From positions 114,819,064 through 114,883,063 of the forward strand of contig NC_080171.1 of NCBI RefSeq assembly GCF_950295315.1: a DNA stretch of 64,000 bases. The letters are read 5' to 3'. Of the stretch, positions 30,706-42,893 are shown piece by piece (positions within the stretch are counted from its first letter, which is position 1; each line of letters starts with the position of its first letter). Source of the DNA: Erinaceus europaeus. Taxonomy: Eukaryota; Chordata; Mammalia; Eulipotyphla; Erinaceidae. Under the pieces are notes generated by a model, which saw only the letters and a list, made by a program, of their open reading frames with translations, was not told the DNA's origin and ran no database searches. The translations under genes and the position numbers were made by a program.

Positions 30706-31013
30706 TATTTATTTGTATTGCCACCAAGGTTACTCCTGGGACTCAGTGCCAGAACTACAAATCCACCAACCCAGGGGCATTTTTTTTCCTTTTTTTTTTT
30801 CTCTCCCTTTTCTATTTTTATTTGCTAAGACAGAGAGAAATTGAGAGAGGAGGGGAAGATAAAGAGGGAGATAGAAAGATAGACCCCTGCAGACCTGCTT
30901 CACCGCTCCTGAAGTTTCTCCCCTGCAGGTGGGGAGGTGGGGGCTGGAACCTGGGTGGCTGCAGCGTTTGGTATCTTGTACACTCAACTGGGTGTGTGCC
31001 ACTGCCTGGCCCC
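30706..31013 (-). mobile_element. older long-form SINE
   Basis: CACCAAGGTTACTCCTGGG module, purine-rich body and GTGTGCCACTGCCTGGCCCC end; the first repeat after the ASPN poly(A) site. Confidence 0.85.
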
Positions 31014-31023
31014 TTAATATTTA

Positions 31024-31293
31024 TTCTTTTTTAAAAATACTTATTTTCTCTTTGTTGCCCTTGTTGTTTTATTGTTGCTGTACCTATTGTTGTTGTTGTT
31101 GGATAGGACAGAGAGAAATGGAGAGAGGAGGGGAAGACAGAGGGGGGGAGAGAAAGACACCTGCAGACCTGCTTCACCGCTTCTGAAGCGACTCCCCTGC
31201 AGGTGGGGAGCCGGGGGCTTGAACCGGGATCCTTGCGCCGGTCCTTGTGCTTTGCGCCACTTGCGCTTAACCTGCTGCGCTACCGCCCGACTC
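31024..31293 (-). mobile_element. SINE-A
   Basis: Reverse full copy ending TACCGCCCGACTCCC. TTTATTCTTT-like repeats flank it. Confidence 0.92.
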
Positions 31294-31678
31294 CCAGTGT
31301 TTATTCTTTATAACAGTACTGAAATACACCAAAATATACTTGAGCTATGAAAGATAACCACCTTGATGTTAAACTACCTTTAAAAAAATTAAAAGGCTGG
31401 GGGAGGTAACAGAGTAGAAAATATTACAGATAAAATGAAGGGACGAAAGGTTTGTATACCAAGACTCTTTTCTAGTGAGGTCCCTCCACATTGCACCATT
31501 GACAGTTGGAATCATTCTCTGGTGGTGAGGAGAGCAGCAGAGTTAAATCTAGTTGGCTGAGAACGAACTGCTCTAAAGGATACTTACTTAATCTCATATT
31601 CTGACATATTATTGGAAGTCTAGAATAAAGCAGATTGGGACAAGGCCAAAATCTTTTCAAGTATTACTAAAATATGAT

Positions 31679-31812
31679 TCTTTTTTCTTTTTGCTTGTTA
31701 CTACCAGAGCACTGCTTAGCTTTGGCTTATGGTGGTACAGTGGATTGAAGCTGGGACTTTGAAGCTTCATACATGAGAGTCCCTCTGCATAAGCATTATG
31801 CTTGTCTACCCT
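31679..31812 (-). mobile_element. SINE-C
   Basis: TSD ATTACTAAAATA (about 31664 and 31813) around CAGAGCACTGCTTAGC...GCATTATGC. Confidence 0.88.
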
Positions 31813-32155
31813 ATTACTAAAATAATAAAGGTTAACATTCACTAGTAAAAAAAAAAAAAAAAACCCAGAGATGCAGAGCTCTGAGTTGAAATAAATAGCC
31901 TGAAATCCACTTCTGATTACGGCTTTGGGCAACTCTCAATCTTTTTAAATCGTCTCCTCATTTATAAAAGGGTGGGGTTGATAATATGAGTCGACAAGGT
32001 TGCTATGAGGACTGAATAATATATAAAATGTGTGAAAATGCTTTGAAAATCACAGAGATTAAAAATATATGGTAACTAGGTAACTGACCAATTATTGATT
32101 AGTGAGAAAAAGTCACAAGTCTTTAAATAAAAAAAAAAAAAAGAATATGACCTGG

Positions 32156-32441
32156 GCGAAGTCAGGCGGTAGTGCAGCCGGTTAAGCGCAGGTGGAGCAA
32201 AGCGCAAGAACCGGAGTAAGGATCCCGGCTCCAGCCCCGGCTCCCCACCTGCATGGGAGTCGCTTCACAAGCAGTGTAGCAGGTCTGCAGGTGTCTATCT
32301 TTCTCTCCCCCTCTCTGTCTTCCCCTCCTCTCTCCATTTCTCTGTCCTATCCAACAATGACGACATAAATTAGAACAATAATAACTACAACAATAAAAAA
32401 AGAGCAACAAAAGGGAATACATATATAAATATTTAAAAATA
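32156..32441 (+). mobile_element. SINE-A
   Basis: GAAGTCAGGCGGTAGTGC head. ATATGACCTGG repeats at 32145 and 32442. Confidence 0.92.
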
Positions 32442-32448
32442 TATATGA

Positions 32449-32935
32449 CCTGGAAGGTTGTGCAATGGATAGAACACTGGATTTGCAAGTACAAGGTCCT
32501 GAGTTCAACCCTCAGTATCACATATGACAAAGTGATGCTGTGGTTCTCTCTCTCTTAATAATTTTTTTTTTTTTTTTTGCCTCCAGAGTTATCACTGGGG
32601 CTTGGTGCCCATACCATGAATCCACTGCTTCCGGAGGCTATTTTTTTCCCCTTTTGTTGTCCTTGTTGTTTTATCGTTGTTGTGGTTATTATGATTGTTG
32701 TTATTGATGTCATTCTTGTTGGATAGGCCAGAGAGAAATGGAGAGAGGAGGGGCAGACAGAGAGGGGGAGAGAAAGATAGACACCTGCAGATCTGCTTCA
32801 CCGCTTGTGAAGCGACCCCCTGGAGGTGGGGCTGCAACCAGGATTCTTGTTCGGGTCCTTGCTCTTTGCGCCATGGGCGCTTAACCCGCTGCGCTACCGC
32901 CCAACCCCCAACAATAAATAATTTTTAAAAAGTAA
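32449..32935 (+). mobile_element. SINE-D interrupted by a SINE-A
   Basis: GAAGGTTGTGCAATGGATAG head, GAGTTCAACCCTCAG, then broken at 32563. AATAAATAATTTTT resumes at 32912. Confidence 0.8.
32564..32908 (-). mobile_element. SINE-A, long form, inside SINE-D
   Basis: Poly-T, GCCTCCAGAGTTATCACTGG module, full body, ending CGCTACCGCCCAACCCC. Confidence 0.9.
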
Positions 32936-32944
32936 ATAAAGTTG

Positions 32945-33085
32945 GGGTCCTGGTGCATAATGGTGGAAAAAGGCCTAAAGTAGGATAAGAGTGTTGTGCA
33001 GAGATGGATCACAGGGAGATGAGAGATTGTGCCCATGTGTCAACAACCATATTGTAATTCATTCGTATCCAGTCAAGAAAGAAAG
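32945..33085 (+). mobile_element. L1 'tail 2' fragment, diverged
   Basis: GGGGTCCTGGTGCATAATGG resembles GGTCCTGGAACATGATGG at 60494, but the remainder is weakly similar. Confidence 0.4.
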
Positions 33086-33829
33086 GGGGAAAGTAAATAA
33101 AATAACATAATATTATAAGAACAAGCCTAAAATTAAAATATTCTAAAGCTGCAATAATTTCAACAAATAAAATGTCTTCTACAACATAAATACAATATTA
33201 TGTCATCACTGCACTTATAATAAGCCCGATTCAAATGTTCATTCAAATTGTGAGAATATGGTTGTTAAAATTTATGATCAACGTAAGAAGATTAAGCCTA
33301 AGATTAGAATCAACAAAACAGATCATAACGTGAGCAGAGGAACTTAAAATAGCTAAGATATTTTTTTCTAAAAAGAAAGTACACAAAAATTGAATACTGG
33401 AAATGTTCCCTGAAATTACTACAATTAATTTCCCAGGGTTAACGCTTATGTTTTTAAACCCACAGCTATTTTGGGCTATATGTTTGCAAATAAATAAATA
33501 AAAATAAAAATCACTAACAACAACCATACACAACCAAAATGACATAAAGTTTTCTACCATATCCTGGAACCAACCATTTCACTATGGAATTTTAGTTCCT
33601 TTACTGGAAAAGAGTATTAGAAGTCAACTCTGAGTGCTGACTGCTGCTGCAATATTGGAGACGTTAATGTCCTGACCACTCTTCAAGCTCACTGGGCCCA
33701 TATTCAGCTGACAAATCCAGTAAATATCAGTGTGTCACTCACTGCACATGCATACATTATCTACACATATATCTAGACGTGGCCACTTGGATGCATGTTA
33801 AGTTCAACGCTTACACCCTGCTTCATTCT
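33086..33829. other. repeat-poor AT-rich spacer
   Basis: No SINE recognised between 33086 and 33829; nothing gene-like. Confidence 0.45.
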
Positions 33830-34089
33830 AATTTTTTTTTATATTTATTCCCTTTTGTTGACCTTGTTGTTTTATTGATGTTATTGATGTCGTTGTTGGA
33901 TAGGACAGAGAGAAATGGAGAGAGGAGGGAAAGAGAGAGGGGAGAGAAAGATACCTGCAGACCTGCTTCACCACTTGTGAAGCGACTCTCCTGCGGGTGG
34001 GGAGCGGGGGGCTCGAATCGGGATCTTTACGCGGGTCCTTGCGCTTTGAGCCACCTGCACTTAACCCGCTGCGCTACGGCCCAACTCCC
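33830..34089 (-). mobile_element. SINE-A
   Basis: Reverse copy ending CTACGGCCCAACTCCC, followed by (TA)n at 34090-34110. Confidence 0.92.
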
Positions 34090-34297
34090 ATATATATATA
34101 TATATATACATAAATTTTTTTTAATGTGTAGTGTAACTCCAAACCTCCTGCACAGTAAACTGAGCTGTCTCCTGCACCCAGCTCCGTTTTTTTCTCCTCT
34201 GCTGCACTCTGTACCATTGAAAGTTTCTCCATGTCAGGGAATTTCACTACTGAATCTCTAGCATCTAAAACTGCCTTGACAAAAACAGGTACTTTCA

Positions 34298-34428
34298 GCC
34301 CAGAAGGAGCACAGTGAATAGTGTTTGACTCTCCAGTTTGAGGTCCTAAGTTTTGATGCCCAGCATCACATCTGGCCTTGAAACTTTGGGTTCCCCTCCC
34401 TCCCCCACATAGTGTAATAAATAAATGC
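34298..34428 (+). mobile_element. SINE-D, old
   Basis: AGAAGGAGCACAGTGAATAG head, TTTGAGGTCCTAAGTTTTG, CATCACATCTGG and AATAAATAAAT. Confidence 0.7.
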
Positions 34429-34429
34429 T

Positions 34430-35350
34430 TGGAAGGTAGAAGTCAATATTAGCTGAGTGACTACATGAACAAAAAAATCTTAATGCTTATTACCTTAATT
34501 AGGTAATGAGTTTCAGTAGCCCTTCCCTTCCCTTTTAGTCAGCACTATTCTTCAGTTTTGAGTTGTTGTACCTATTGCAATTAGATTATAATAATAGAAT
34601 GCCAGTCAGAATCTTCATCAACTCAGATGGTGGCTCTTTGCAGTTGCTACAGTTATGAGCTTTGGGAGTGAAGGATTACTGCCAATTATCACTTACAGCT
34701 GATATTTTTTCTCTAAACTTTCACTTTAACTCCCATCTTTCTCCATTCCCAAGCTCTGCCAAGCTAAGTTTTCAATTTAATTATATTTTCTCAACATTGT
34801 TGATTCTGTGTTCCCGCAGTCTATACATAGGTATTTTTCATATATATTAGGAAAAAAAATTATCACTATCCTACAGCTTAAGTTACAGTTAGAGAAGGAA
34901 CTACACCAAAAATAAGCTATTGATTTTAAACTGATTGTCCAAAAAAAAAAAATGAAGACACGTAAAATAATTTTAGATAAACACATAGATTTGCTCTTTT
35001 CCTCAGTGCAGAAGCCTGCTGAGGCTAAACAACAAAGACTAATAGGAACCATATGAAAAAGACCAGTAACAAGATGAGATCTTGGCCCAAGCACAGTCTG
35101 CCACGTTTTACATACCAATGTCTCAAATAATAGACTAGATTTTCATAATACTGCCAAAGCATTGCTTGAAACACTGTACATATTAAAAAAACCCGAATTA
35201 GAGCAACATAAATCATGTCAACTATTTGTAGAAAAACTAATGGAAAACACTATTTTGAAGAAAGTACCAACACCATTCTAGCAGATATATCTAAGGAAAA
35301 GATGGGGGTAAAGCTTATAGAAAATGTTGTATAATTCTTTTTTTTTTTTT
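34430..35350. other. unique spacer DNA
   Basis: No repeat family or gene recognised. Confidence 0.4.
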
Positions 35351-35413
35351 TACAAAAAAGATATATATTTTTTAAAGATTTATTTTATTTATTCCCTTTT
35401 GTTTCTCTTTTTA

Positions 35414-35698
35414 AAAAATATTTATTTATTTTAATTTTTTTACATTTATTTATTTATTTTCCCTTTTGTTGCCCTTGTTTATCGTTGTTGTTGTTATTGC
35501 TGTTGGATAGGACAGAGAGAAATGGAGAGAGGAGGGGAAGACAGAGAGGGGGAGAGAAAGACAGACACCTGCAGACCTGCTTCACCGCCTGTTAAGCAAC
35601 TCCCCTGCAGGTGGGGAGCCGGGGGCTCGAACCGGGATCCTTATGCCGATCTTTGTGCTTTGCGCCACCTGCGCTTAACCCGCTGAGCTACGCCCGAC
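35414..35698 (-). mobile_element. SINE-A inserted in SINE-A
   Basis: Its target duplication is outer SINE sequence: CCTTTTGTTTCTCTTTT before and CCTTTTGTTGCTCTTTT after. Confidence 0.9.
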
Positions 35699-35777
35699 TC
35701 CTTTTGTTGCTCTTTTTTGTTGTTGTAGTTATTGTTGTTGTTGTCGTCGGTGTTAGATAGAAATGGAGAGAGGAGGG

Positions 35778-35837
35778 GAAGACAGAGAGGGGGAGAGGAA
35801 GACAGAGAGGGGGAGAGGAAGACAGAGAGGGGGAGAG
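35778..35837 (-). repeat. 20-bp unit expanded three times inside a SINE-A
   Basis: GAAGACAGAGAGGGGGAGAG is present once in normal copies but three times in a row here, with almost no differences. Confidence 0.95.
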
Positions 35838-36009
35838 AAAGACAGACACCTGCAGACCTGCTTCACCGCCTGTGAAGCGACTCCCCTGCAGGTGGGGAGC
35901 CGGGGGCTCGAACCCGGATCCTTATGGCGGTCCTTGTGGTCCTTGTACTTTGCACCACGTGCGCTTAACCCTCTGCGCTAGCGCCTGACTCCCACAAAAA
36001 AGATATTTT

Positions 36010-37745
36010 TAATCATTGTCACCAGTACCAGTCTCTTTCATTTTTAAAATGAACTAGACACAAAAACACTGGCTCTTTGTCTTCATAAAGGGAAGCGCTG
36101 ATGGCAACACAAAGCTACTAGGCCTCACAGTAATTCTGAATTCCACCTTAAATCACTGAGACACTGAGCTCCTTGTTACAGTGGACTTTCATTGGAAGAA
36201 TTCTTTGGCATGGGAATGAAAATAAAAACAGTAATCAGTACATGTTGTTTCATTTAGTTCTGTTTGCCTTTCCTATTAGAGGAAATTCTTACCACACCTC
36301 AAACCAAAATTAAGGGAAAAATCAAGAAGTAAAGCCACATAAATCCGACCAAAACATAACCATCTAAATTTGAATCCACAAAGTTTTGTATAATGAGAAG
36401 AAATACATAATTTTAATTGAACCCAAGTGTTTTTCAAGCAGATTATATTTGCTTAAATTGCTACAGTAATTCAAGGGACAGCCTGTCTGGACACACAGTT
36501 ACTGAGGATTTTTAAGAGACACAGTTAAAGAATTTAGGAATTTCTGATTCACTCACAGGATTTGCAAATTCATCAACCCCTGAAAACCAAAGCAAACTCA
36601 ACAGGTATGGTGATATAATGATTTTAATTTTTAAAGAAATTGTTCCTATTATTAAAAATCAGATATATGTGTGTATATTTAAATTGTGTAACATTAAAAA
36701 TATTGTAACTATGATAAAAGCATAATTTTGGGAAGCAACGTCTTGCCAATAACTAGTGCTACATTACTTGGTTAGTCAAAACATTCTGGGAAAGCGGTCA
36801 TATGGTGGTTTTAATTTTCTAGCCTTTTAATTTTCTAATAATCATTTTGAACAACAGATTGATTCTCAGGTTGCTACAATCAGGTTTTGACTGATCAAAA
36901 ACAAAGGCTTTTGAATCACATTTCTGAGGACTGTTAGTGATTTTGGTTGTTGGGAAGATTCTAGTTGTAGGTATTTGTGCAAATATCACTAGAAAATTTC
37001 TCTGTCAAATCTTTAATATCAGAATATTTTGTTTTCATTTCCCTCTTTCTCAGAGAGAAAATTTGAGTGCTTTATTTAGTAAAGAAGGATCTAGTTTCTC
37101 TGACTTCAGTTAATTTATATTTAAATGTATTATGGTTAAAATAATTTTGAGACTTTTGTCTCTTCAAAATAATGTGGTAAACACTAAGTTTAAAAGTTAT
37201 ACCTAAAATTCTTTTTGTCAAAAAGTCTGAATTATATGCTAATTCTTGATTTCTGACATACTAGTGCCCAGAACCTCCCAAGAAAACAACTAAGCCTTTA
37301 AAGTAATAAAGTGCTAGGAGCCTTTACAATTATCTTTAGCTTTCCAGAGGAATTTCTACCTCACTTTAGCCAATACTTTTAATTAGAACTTTCTTGATCA
37401 AAATGAATGTTCTTTCTTCCTAGGAGAAATGTTAGGATATAGAAACTTCTATTTAGTTAAAAGTAGGTGACAAAGTTTACTTGGTTTTAAATGTTCTGAA
37501 TTTTCATATTTGTTATTTTCCTGCTAAACCAAATAATAGGAAAGTAAAAATTACAGTGTATCTTGATGGAGAAGTATTCAACAACAACAACAACAAAAAG
37601 GAAAGGCACATTCTCCATGACTATGCTGATGTATGTCATGTGGTAACATACACGCTTAGCAACAATCAACATCAGCTACAATAGACATCACTAGTCACTG
37701 TAATCTATAGCTGATTAACTTAGCTATGCATCAATCAACTTTGAA
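36010..37745. other. SINE-free island upstream of OMD
   Basis: 1.7 kb without any SINE, AT-rich, holding the candidate OMD exon 1 donor at 36605. Likely promoter-proximal DNA, by inference. Confidence 0.5.
36480..36604 (+). other. OMD: candidate OMD noncoding exon 1
   Basis: In a repeat-free island 7.4 kb upstream of the OMD start, CAAACTCAACAG|GTATGG is a strong splice donor (GT at 36605). Human OMD has one noncoding first exon several kb upstream of the start codon. The 5' limit is a guess and there is no transcript evidence here. Confidence 0.35.
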
Positions 37746-37747
37746 CA

Positions 37748-38033
37748 TTTTTTTAATATTTTATTTTATTTATTTATTCCCTTTTGTTGCCCTTGTTGTT
37801 TTATTGTTGTAGTTATTATTGTTGTTGTCATCGTTGTTGGATAGGACAGAGAGAAATGGAGAGAGGAGGGGAAGACAGAGAGGAGGAGAGAAAGACAGAC
37901 ACCTGCAGACCTGCTTCACCGCCTGTGAAGGACTCCCCTGCAGGTGGGGAGCCGGGGTTCGAACCGGGATCCTTATGCCAGTCCTTGTGCTTTGCGCCAC
38001 CTGCGCTTAACCTGCTGCGCTACAGCCTGACTC
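37748..38033 (-). mobile_element. SINE-A
   Basis: Reverse copy; CTGTGAAGGACTCCCC lacks one CGA triplet of the usual GAAGCGACTCC. Confidence 0.92.
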
Positions 38034-38034
38034 C

Positions 38035-38140
38035 CCTTTTTTTTTTTCCAGAGCACTAATCAGCTCTGGGTTTTGGTGGTGTGGGGACTGAACCTAAGAC
38101 TTGAGAATCTCTTTGCATAACCGTTATACTATCTACCCTT
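38035..38140 (-). mobile_element. SINE-C
   Basis: T-run, CCAGAGCACTAATCAGCTCTGG, GCATAACCGTTATACTATC. Confidence 0.85.
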
Positions 38141-38603
38141 TTCCAAGTCTAAGCGTTTGTACATGTCAGGCACTGTACTAGATTTTGTCAAGAAGTAGAG
38201 GTCCTGAGGTGATATGATTGACAGAGTCACTCTGTTTTGTTATGAGTTATCCTATATGGAACAAGACATAAACTATAGAACATGAAAGGCAGAAATAGTA
38301 AAAATACAATTAGCAAACAGACAAGAAGAGATTAGCTGAATGGAAAATGTGGATTCAAAGAAGACACTTTTTTTTCTAATCAAATTAATGTAACTTCATT
38401 GGAGTTATTATATATTTAAATAGTCGTGCCCAAGCTTACTATCATAATTTCTTGAGTGCTAAGCTTTAAAACTTTTATTTTACAGTGGACTGAACCTGTT
38501 TTGGGGAATTGTGAAATCATAAAAAAATAATTTTAACAGGGAAAATTATCAGGATGAAGAGGAAAAGAACTAGGAAGTCATGGCATACAGAAGGAGATGA
38601 GAG

Positions 38604-38835
38604 GGGCCGGGTGGTGGCGCACCTGGTTGGGTGCACATGTTACAATGGGCAAGGACCTGAGTTCGAGCCCCTGGTCCCCGCCTGCAGAGGGAAAGCTTTT
38701 CAAGTGCTAAAGCAGTGTTGCAGGTGTCTCTCTCTCTCTCTCTTTCCTCTCTCCAGCTCTATCTCCTTCTTCCCTCTTGACTTCTGGCTGCCTCTACCCA
38801 ATAAATAAAGATAATTAAAAAAAAATTTTTTTTAA
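38604..38835 (+). mobile_element. SINE-B
   Basis: AAGGAGATGAG TSD on both sides; GGGGCCGGGTGGTGGCGC head and AATAAATAAAGATAATTAAAA tail. Confidence 0.93.
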
Positions 38836-39158
38836 AGGAGATGAGAAAGCTGACTTGGCAAAAAGGGAACAAGACAAGTGTAGGCTCACGGCCCTTGGAA
38901 CAGTGAGCACAAGTTCTGATTCAGCAGAGAAACTGTCTCTAGGGAAATCCTTTCTTCTTACGTGCCCAAGAAGACCAGAAGCAGATCACACAAAGAAACC
39001 TTCTATATGTAGAGGTCCTAATCGAATCACTAGGTTTCCAAGCCAGCTTAAGGTGATCCAGTTAGCTACAGAGAAAAGGTATCATCCCGTTCTCCTTCCC
39101 CTGCCCTCCCCCCAATATTCTCTCATGACTGTTCATCAACAGTTATGATTAATTCTCA

Positions 39159-39378
39159 GGGGCCAGGTGGCGGTGCACCTGGTTGAGAACACATGTCACA
39201 ATGCACAAGGACACAGGTTCGAGCCCCTGGTCCCCGCCTGCAGGGGGAGAGCTTTGTGAGTGATGAAGCAGGGTTGCAAGTGTATCTCTTTCTCTCTCCC
39301 TTTCTACCTCCCCCTTACCCTTTTCATTTCTGGCTATCTCTATCCAATAAATAAAGATAATTTAAAAGAATTAAAAAG
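39159..39378 (+). mobile_element. SINE-B
   Basis: GGGGCCAGGTGGCGGTGC head. GATTAATTCTCA and GACTAGTTCTCA flank it. Confidence 0.92.
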
Positions 39379-39604
39379 ACTAGTTCTCAAATATGTAAGA
39401 CTGATGAGTGATAATGTTACTAATACAAGGATAAAATGCAGAAGTCTAGTACATTTTATTTTATTTTTTAATTCAACTGTATAACTGTTAAAGAGTTCTA
39501 TGTTGCTGACTCTGCACAAATAGTTGTTTCTCTCCTTTCACTTCTATCTTTCCAGAACACAGAAATCTTACAGAACCCCAATTCCGGGGATTTAAATAAA
39601 GTAC

Positions 39605-40177
39605 GGAGAGTCAGGCAGTAGTGCAGCAGGTTAAGCGCATGTGGTGCGAAGCGTGAGGACCAGCATAAGGATCCTGGTTCTAGCCCCTGGCTCCCCACCT
39701 GCAGGGGAGTCATTTAACAGGCAGTGAAGCAGGTCTGTAGGTGTCTATCTTTCTCTCCCTCTCTCTGTCTTCCCCTCCTCTCTCTATTTCTTTCTGTCCT
39801 ATCCAATAATGACGACATCAATAATAACAACAATAATAACTACAACAACAAGGGCAACAAAAGGGAAAATAAGGGAGTTGGGCCGTAGTGCAGTGGGTTA
39901 AGTGCAGATGACGCAAAGCACAAGGACCGATATAAGGATCCCGGTTCCAGCCGCCAGCTCCTCACCTGCAGGGGAGTCGCTTGGTGAAGCAGGTCTGCAG
40001 GTGTCTATATTTGTTTCCCCCTCTGTCTTCCCTTCCTCTCTCCATTTCTCTCTGTCCTACTAACAACGACGGCATCAGTAACAACAACAATAACCACAAC
40101 AATAAAAAAACAAGGGCAACAAAAGGGAAATTAAATAAATTACAAAAAAAAAGGGAAAATAAACAAATAAACAAAAA
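39605..40177 (+). mobile_element. SINE-A with a second SINE-A in its tail
   Basis: Outer element flanked by AAAGTACG. The tail AAAAGGGAAAATAA is split and duplicated by the inner copy. Confidence 0.88.
39871..40149 (+). mobile_element. SINE-A inserted in a SINE-A tail
   Basis: GGGAGTTGGGCCGTAGTGC head; target repeat AAAAGGGAAAATAA at about 39857 and 40150. Confidence 0.9.
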
Positions 40178-40199
40178 AAGTACGACAAGGGCTTAACAG

Positions 40200-40340
40200 G
40201 TCATAGCTGTGGTCTGGGAGGTGATGCTGAGAAACGCACTGGAGTTGTAGGCATGAGCTTCCAAGTTGGACCCCAACACTATACGAACCAGAGTGGCAAT
40301 CTGGTTCTCTCTCATAAATACGTAAATAAATATTTTTTAA
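40200..40340 (+). mobile_element. SINE-D
   Basis: GGTCTGGGAGGTGATGC head and an intact AACCAGAGTGGCAATCTGGTT hairpin region at about 40288, then AATAAATA. Confidence 0.8.
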
Positions 40341-40443
40341 AGTATATGTCACATTATAATGAATGTGATAAATAATATAAATCTAAGACACCAAATCGTA
40401 TCAACTAGTAAGAAAAAAAAAATGTGTAAGATATTCTAATACC

Positions 40444-40713
40444 GGGGAGTCGGGCTGTAGCGCAGCGGGTTAAGCGCAGGTGGCGCAAAGCACAAAAGGA
40501 CCGGCATAAGGATCCCGGTTCGAACCCCGGCTCCCCACCTGCAGGGGTGTCGCTTCACAGGTGGTGAAGCAGGTCTGCAGGTGTCTATCTTTCTCTCCTC
40601 CTCTCTGTCTTCCCCTCCTCTCTCCATTTCTCTCTGTCCTATCCAACAACGACAACAACAATAATAACTACATCAAGGGCAACAAAAGGGAATAAATAAA
40701 TATTAAAAAAAAA
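40444..40713 (+). mobile_element. SINE-A
   Basis: Perfect 16-bp TSD AAGATATTCTAATACC (40428-40443 and 40714-40729); a clean, young-looking copy. Confidence 0.95.
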
Positions 40714-40729
40714 AAGATATTCTAATACC

Positions 40730-41580
40730 TACTCCAGCTTTCCCAAAGTCTGGGTCAAATGAAACCTTCAAGGAGTTTCTTGTGTACTGACTATCAGGGT
40801 TAAACCTTGCCTCAACATGGGTGTGTCTGTCATAAAGCTGACAATCTTATATGTGAAATATGCTTCACCTCATGTGTCTCTTTCACCTACTAAAGTGTAC
40901 GCTCTTTACAACACGGACCACAACTTCATGATTCCATTTCAGTGTCCCTACCAAGCATGGTAACTTGTCCCTAAAAATACAGTGGCTAACTGAAGTAACC
41001 CAGTCCCATTCACTAAATAACTACTACTATTTACAGTGTGGTAGTGACCATGTGAACTCAACTCACAACACCCAGTCCTGGTCAAGAGCAACATGAAGTA
41101 ATTCCAGCCAGATTCAGTGGGAGTCTCCTAAGCTCTGTCAGTGTCAAACAGCACTGAGAGCTACCCCTGTGGAAGAGAACAAAGCTTCCTCACTTCCCTT
41201 TTCCATAACTTTCCCCAACCTCACTCATCTGGACTGTGATGTGAAGATCCTGGCTCAAAACCTAGTAATGAAGAAGTTACTCACTCCCAGGGTGCAAAGG
41301 CTGCATAGGCCAGGGCTCAAGCCCTAGTGCTTCTGCTCCTGATTGGTTTTAGTGGTTTTGCTTTGCTCCTTTGATGCTTTGCTTCATCCTTTTGGAGCTC
41401 AGGAAGTTCTGCTCCTCTCTTCTCTCTGAAAATCTTCTCCCGTCTTTCATTCTCTTTGAGAGCTCAAATATTCCATCAAAGACAAGTTAAAATGCCCTAT
41501 CAATGAATTCCATGAACTAGAAAGAACAATGGATGTAATCTACCTAGGAAGAATTGTGAGTTTCAAAATCACAAACTGTT
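40730..41580. other. unique spacer DNA
   Basis: No repeat or gene recognised. Confidence 0.4.
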
Positions 41581-41586
41581 TAAAAC

Positions 41587-41799
41587 CTGCGGGGGAGGGG
41601 GGGGGAGGTGTCACTTTGCAAGTGGTGAAGCAGGTCTGCAGGTATCTTTCTCTCCCCCGACTCTCTCAATTTCTGTCCTATCGAACAATAGCAGCATCAA
41701 CAACACCGGGGACAAAAGATGGCCCCCAGGAGCAGTGGATTCATAGTGTAGGCACAGAGCCCCAGCAATAACCCTGGAGGCAAAAAAAAAAAAAAAAAG
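41587..41799 (+). mobile_element. SINE-A, long form, 5'-truncated
   Basis: Starts in the G-rich centre (GTGGTGAAGCAGGTCTGCAGG) and ends CCCTGGAGGC plus poly-A. Confidence 0.87.
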
Positions 41800-41886
41800 T
41801 TTAGAGGTTTGGGTATAAAAGGAATGGGATGCACTAAGGTGATGTCATCCACCAGGGAATGCTTGAATAGTTATAAATTTAAATGA

Positions 41887-42093
41887 GGGGCACAGGGTGG
41901 TGACGCACCTGGTTGAGGGCACATGTTACAATGCACAAGGACCCAAGTTCAAGCCCCTGGTTTCTCACCCACAGAAGGAAATCTTCACAAGTGGTGAAGC
42001 AGTGCTGTAGGTGTCTCTCTCCCTCTATATTTTCCCCTTTCCTCTCAATTTCTGACTATCTCTATGCAATAAGTGAATAAAGATAATAGAAAA
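41887..42093 (+). mobile_element. SINE-B
   Basis: AAATT(T)AAATGAG flanks. GGGGCACAGGGTGGTGACGC head. Confidence 0.92.
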
Positions 42094-42099
42094 AAATTA

Positions 42100-42890
42100 A
42101 ATGAGGCCATGACCTTGCTTTTCTTTCTTCGTATTCAGTTACTAAAGTCAGGGTGAGAGTAGACAGAGAAGTGTAGACAGAGAAGTGTGAATAAGTTGCA
42201 TTTTGCCAAGACTATGAGGGAGCAAGTGCTGTGTGTATACGCAACTTCAAGGCTTCCAGATTGACTTTTTCACTCCTTGTATTTCAGACAGAGAGACAGA
42301 GAGAGATGGAGAGACACCAGTGGGCTGACACTCCCATGTGGTGTGTAGGTGCATATCAAGGCCGTGTGCCTGGCATGGCATGAATCCTACCTAATGAGCT
42401 GTCTTCTCATCCATGATTTTCTTTATAGCCTTTTCCTAAAGAACATCCTCTTCCATCTGAATTGTTGTCCAGTTTTCAGACCATGTCCCTATACGCATCT
42501 CACAAGACCCTCAACAGCTTTGTCAGGTGAGACAAGATGAGTAGTCAGGTCATTACAATGCTTAGAGATGATGTATATTCAGGGAGTGAACAGCCCAACA
42601 TAATTGGACAGACTCCTCTTCTGGCATTTAAGCCAACACTCAACCCAACTCAAGTTTCAGTACAAGTGTTTACTGTTTTCTCCCACTGAGACTCATCCTG
42701 GAAACCCACCCCACCTCTCCCTTTCCTACACGTGTCCACACCCCTGACCTTCCAGTATATCCACTCCCCCACCCTCCACTGAATGTTCACTGAATGCTTC
42801 CATGTTTCTCTGATCTTTCGTTAAATTTCTGATAGGCAGAGATATTGTCTTTGTTATCTTTATCTTCAAGAACTGATTAAAAATATTAGT
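42100..42890. other. spacer with weak repeat traces
   Basis: A 14-bp unit GTAGACAGAGAAGT is doubled at about 42158-42186, and a purine-rich reverse SINE-like stretch lies at 42283-42400. No gene seen. Confidence 0.4.
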
Positions 42891-42893
42891 GTA

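Larger units (their letters stand above)
35367..35991 (-). mobile_element. SINE-A with a second SINE-A inserted
   Basis: Outer element: tail 35367-35413, body 35699-35991. ACAAAAAAGATAT lies on both sides (about 35351 and 35993). Confidence 0.9.
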
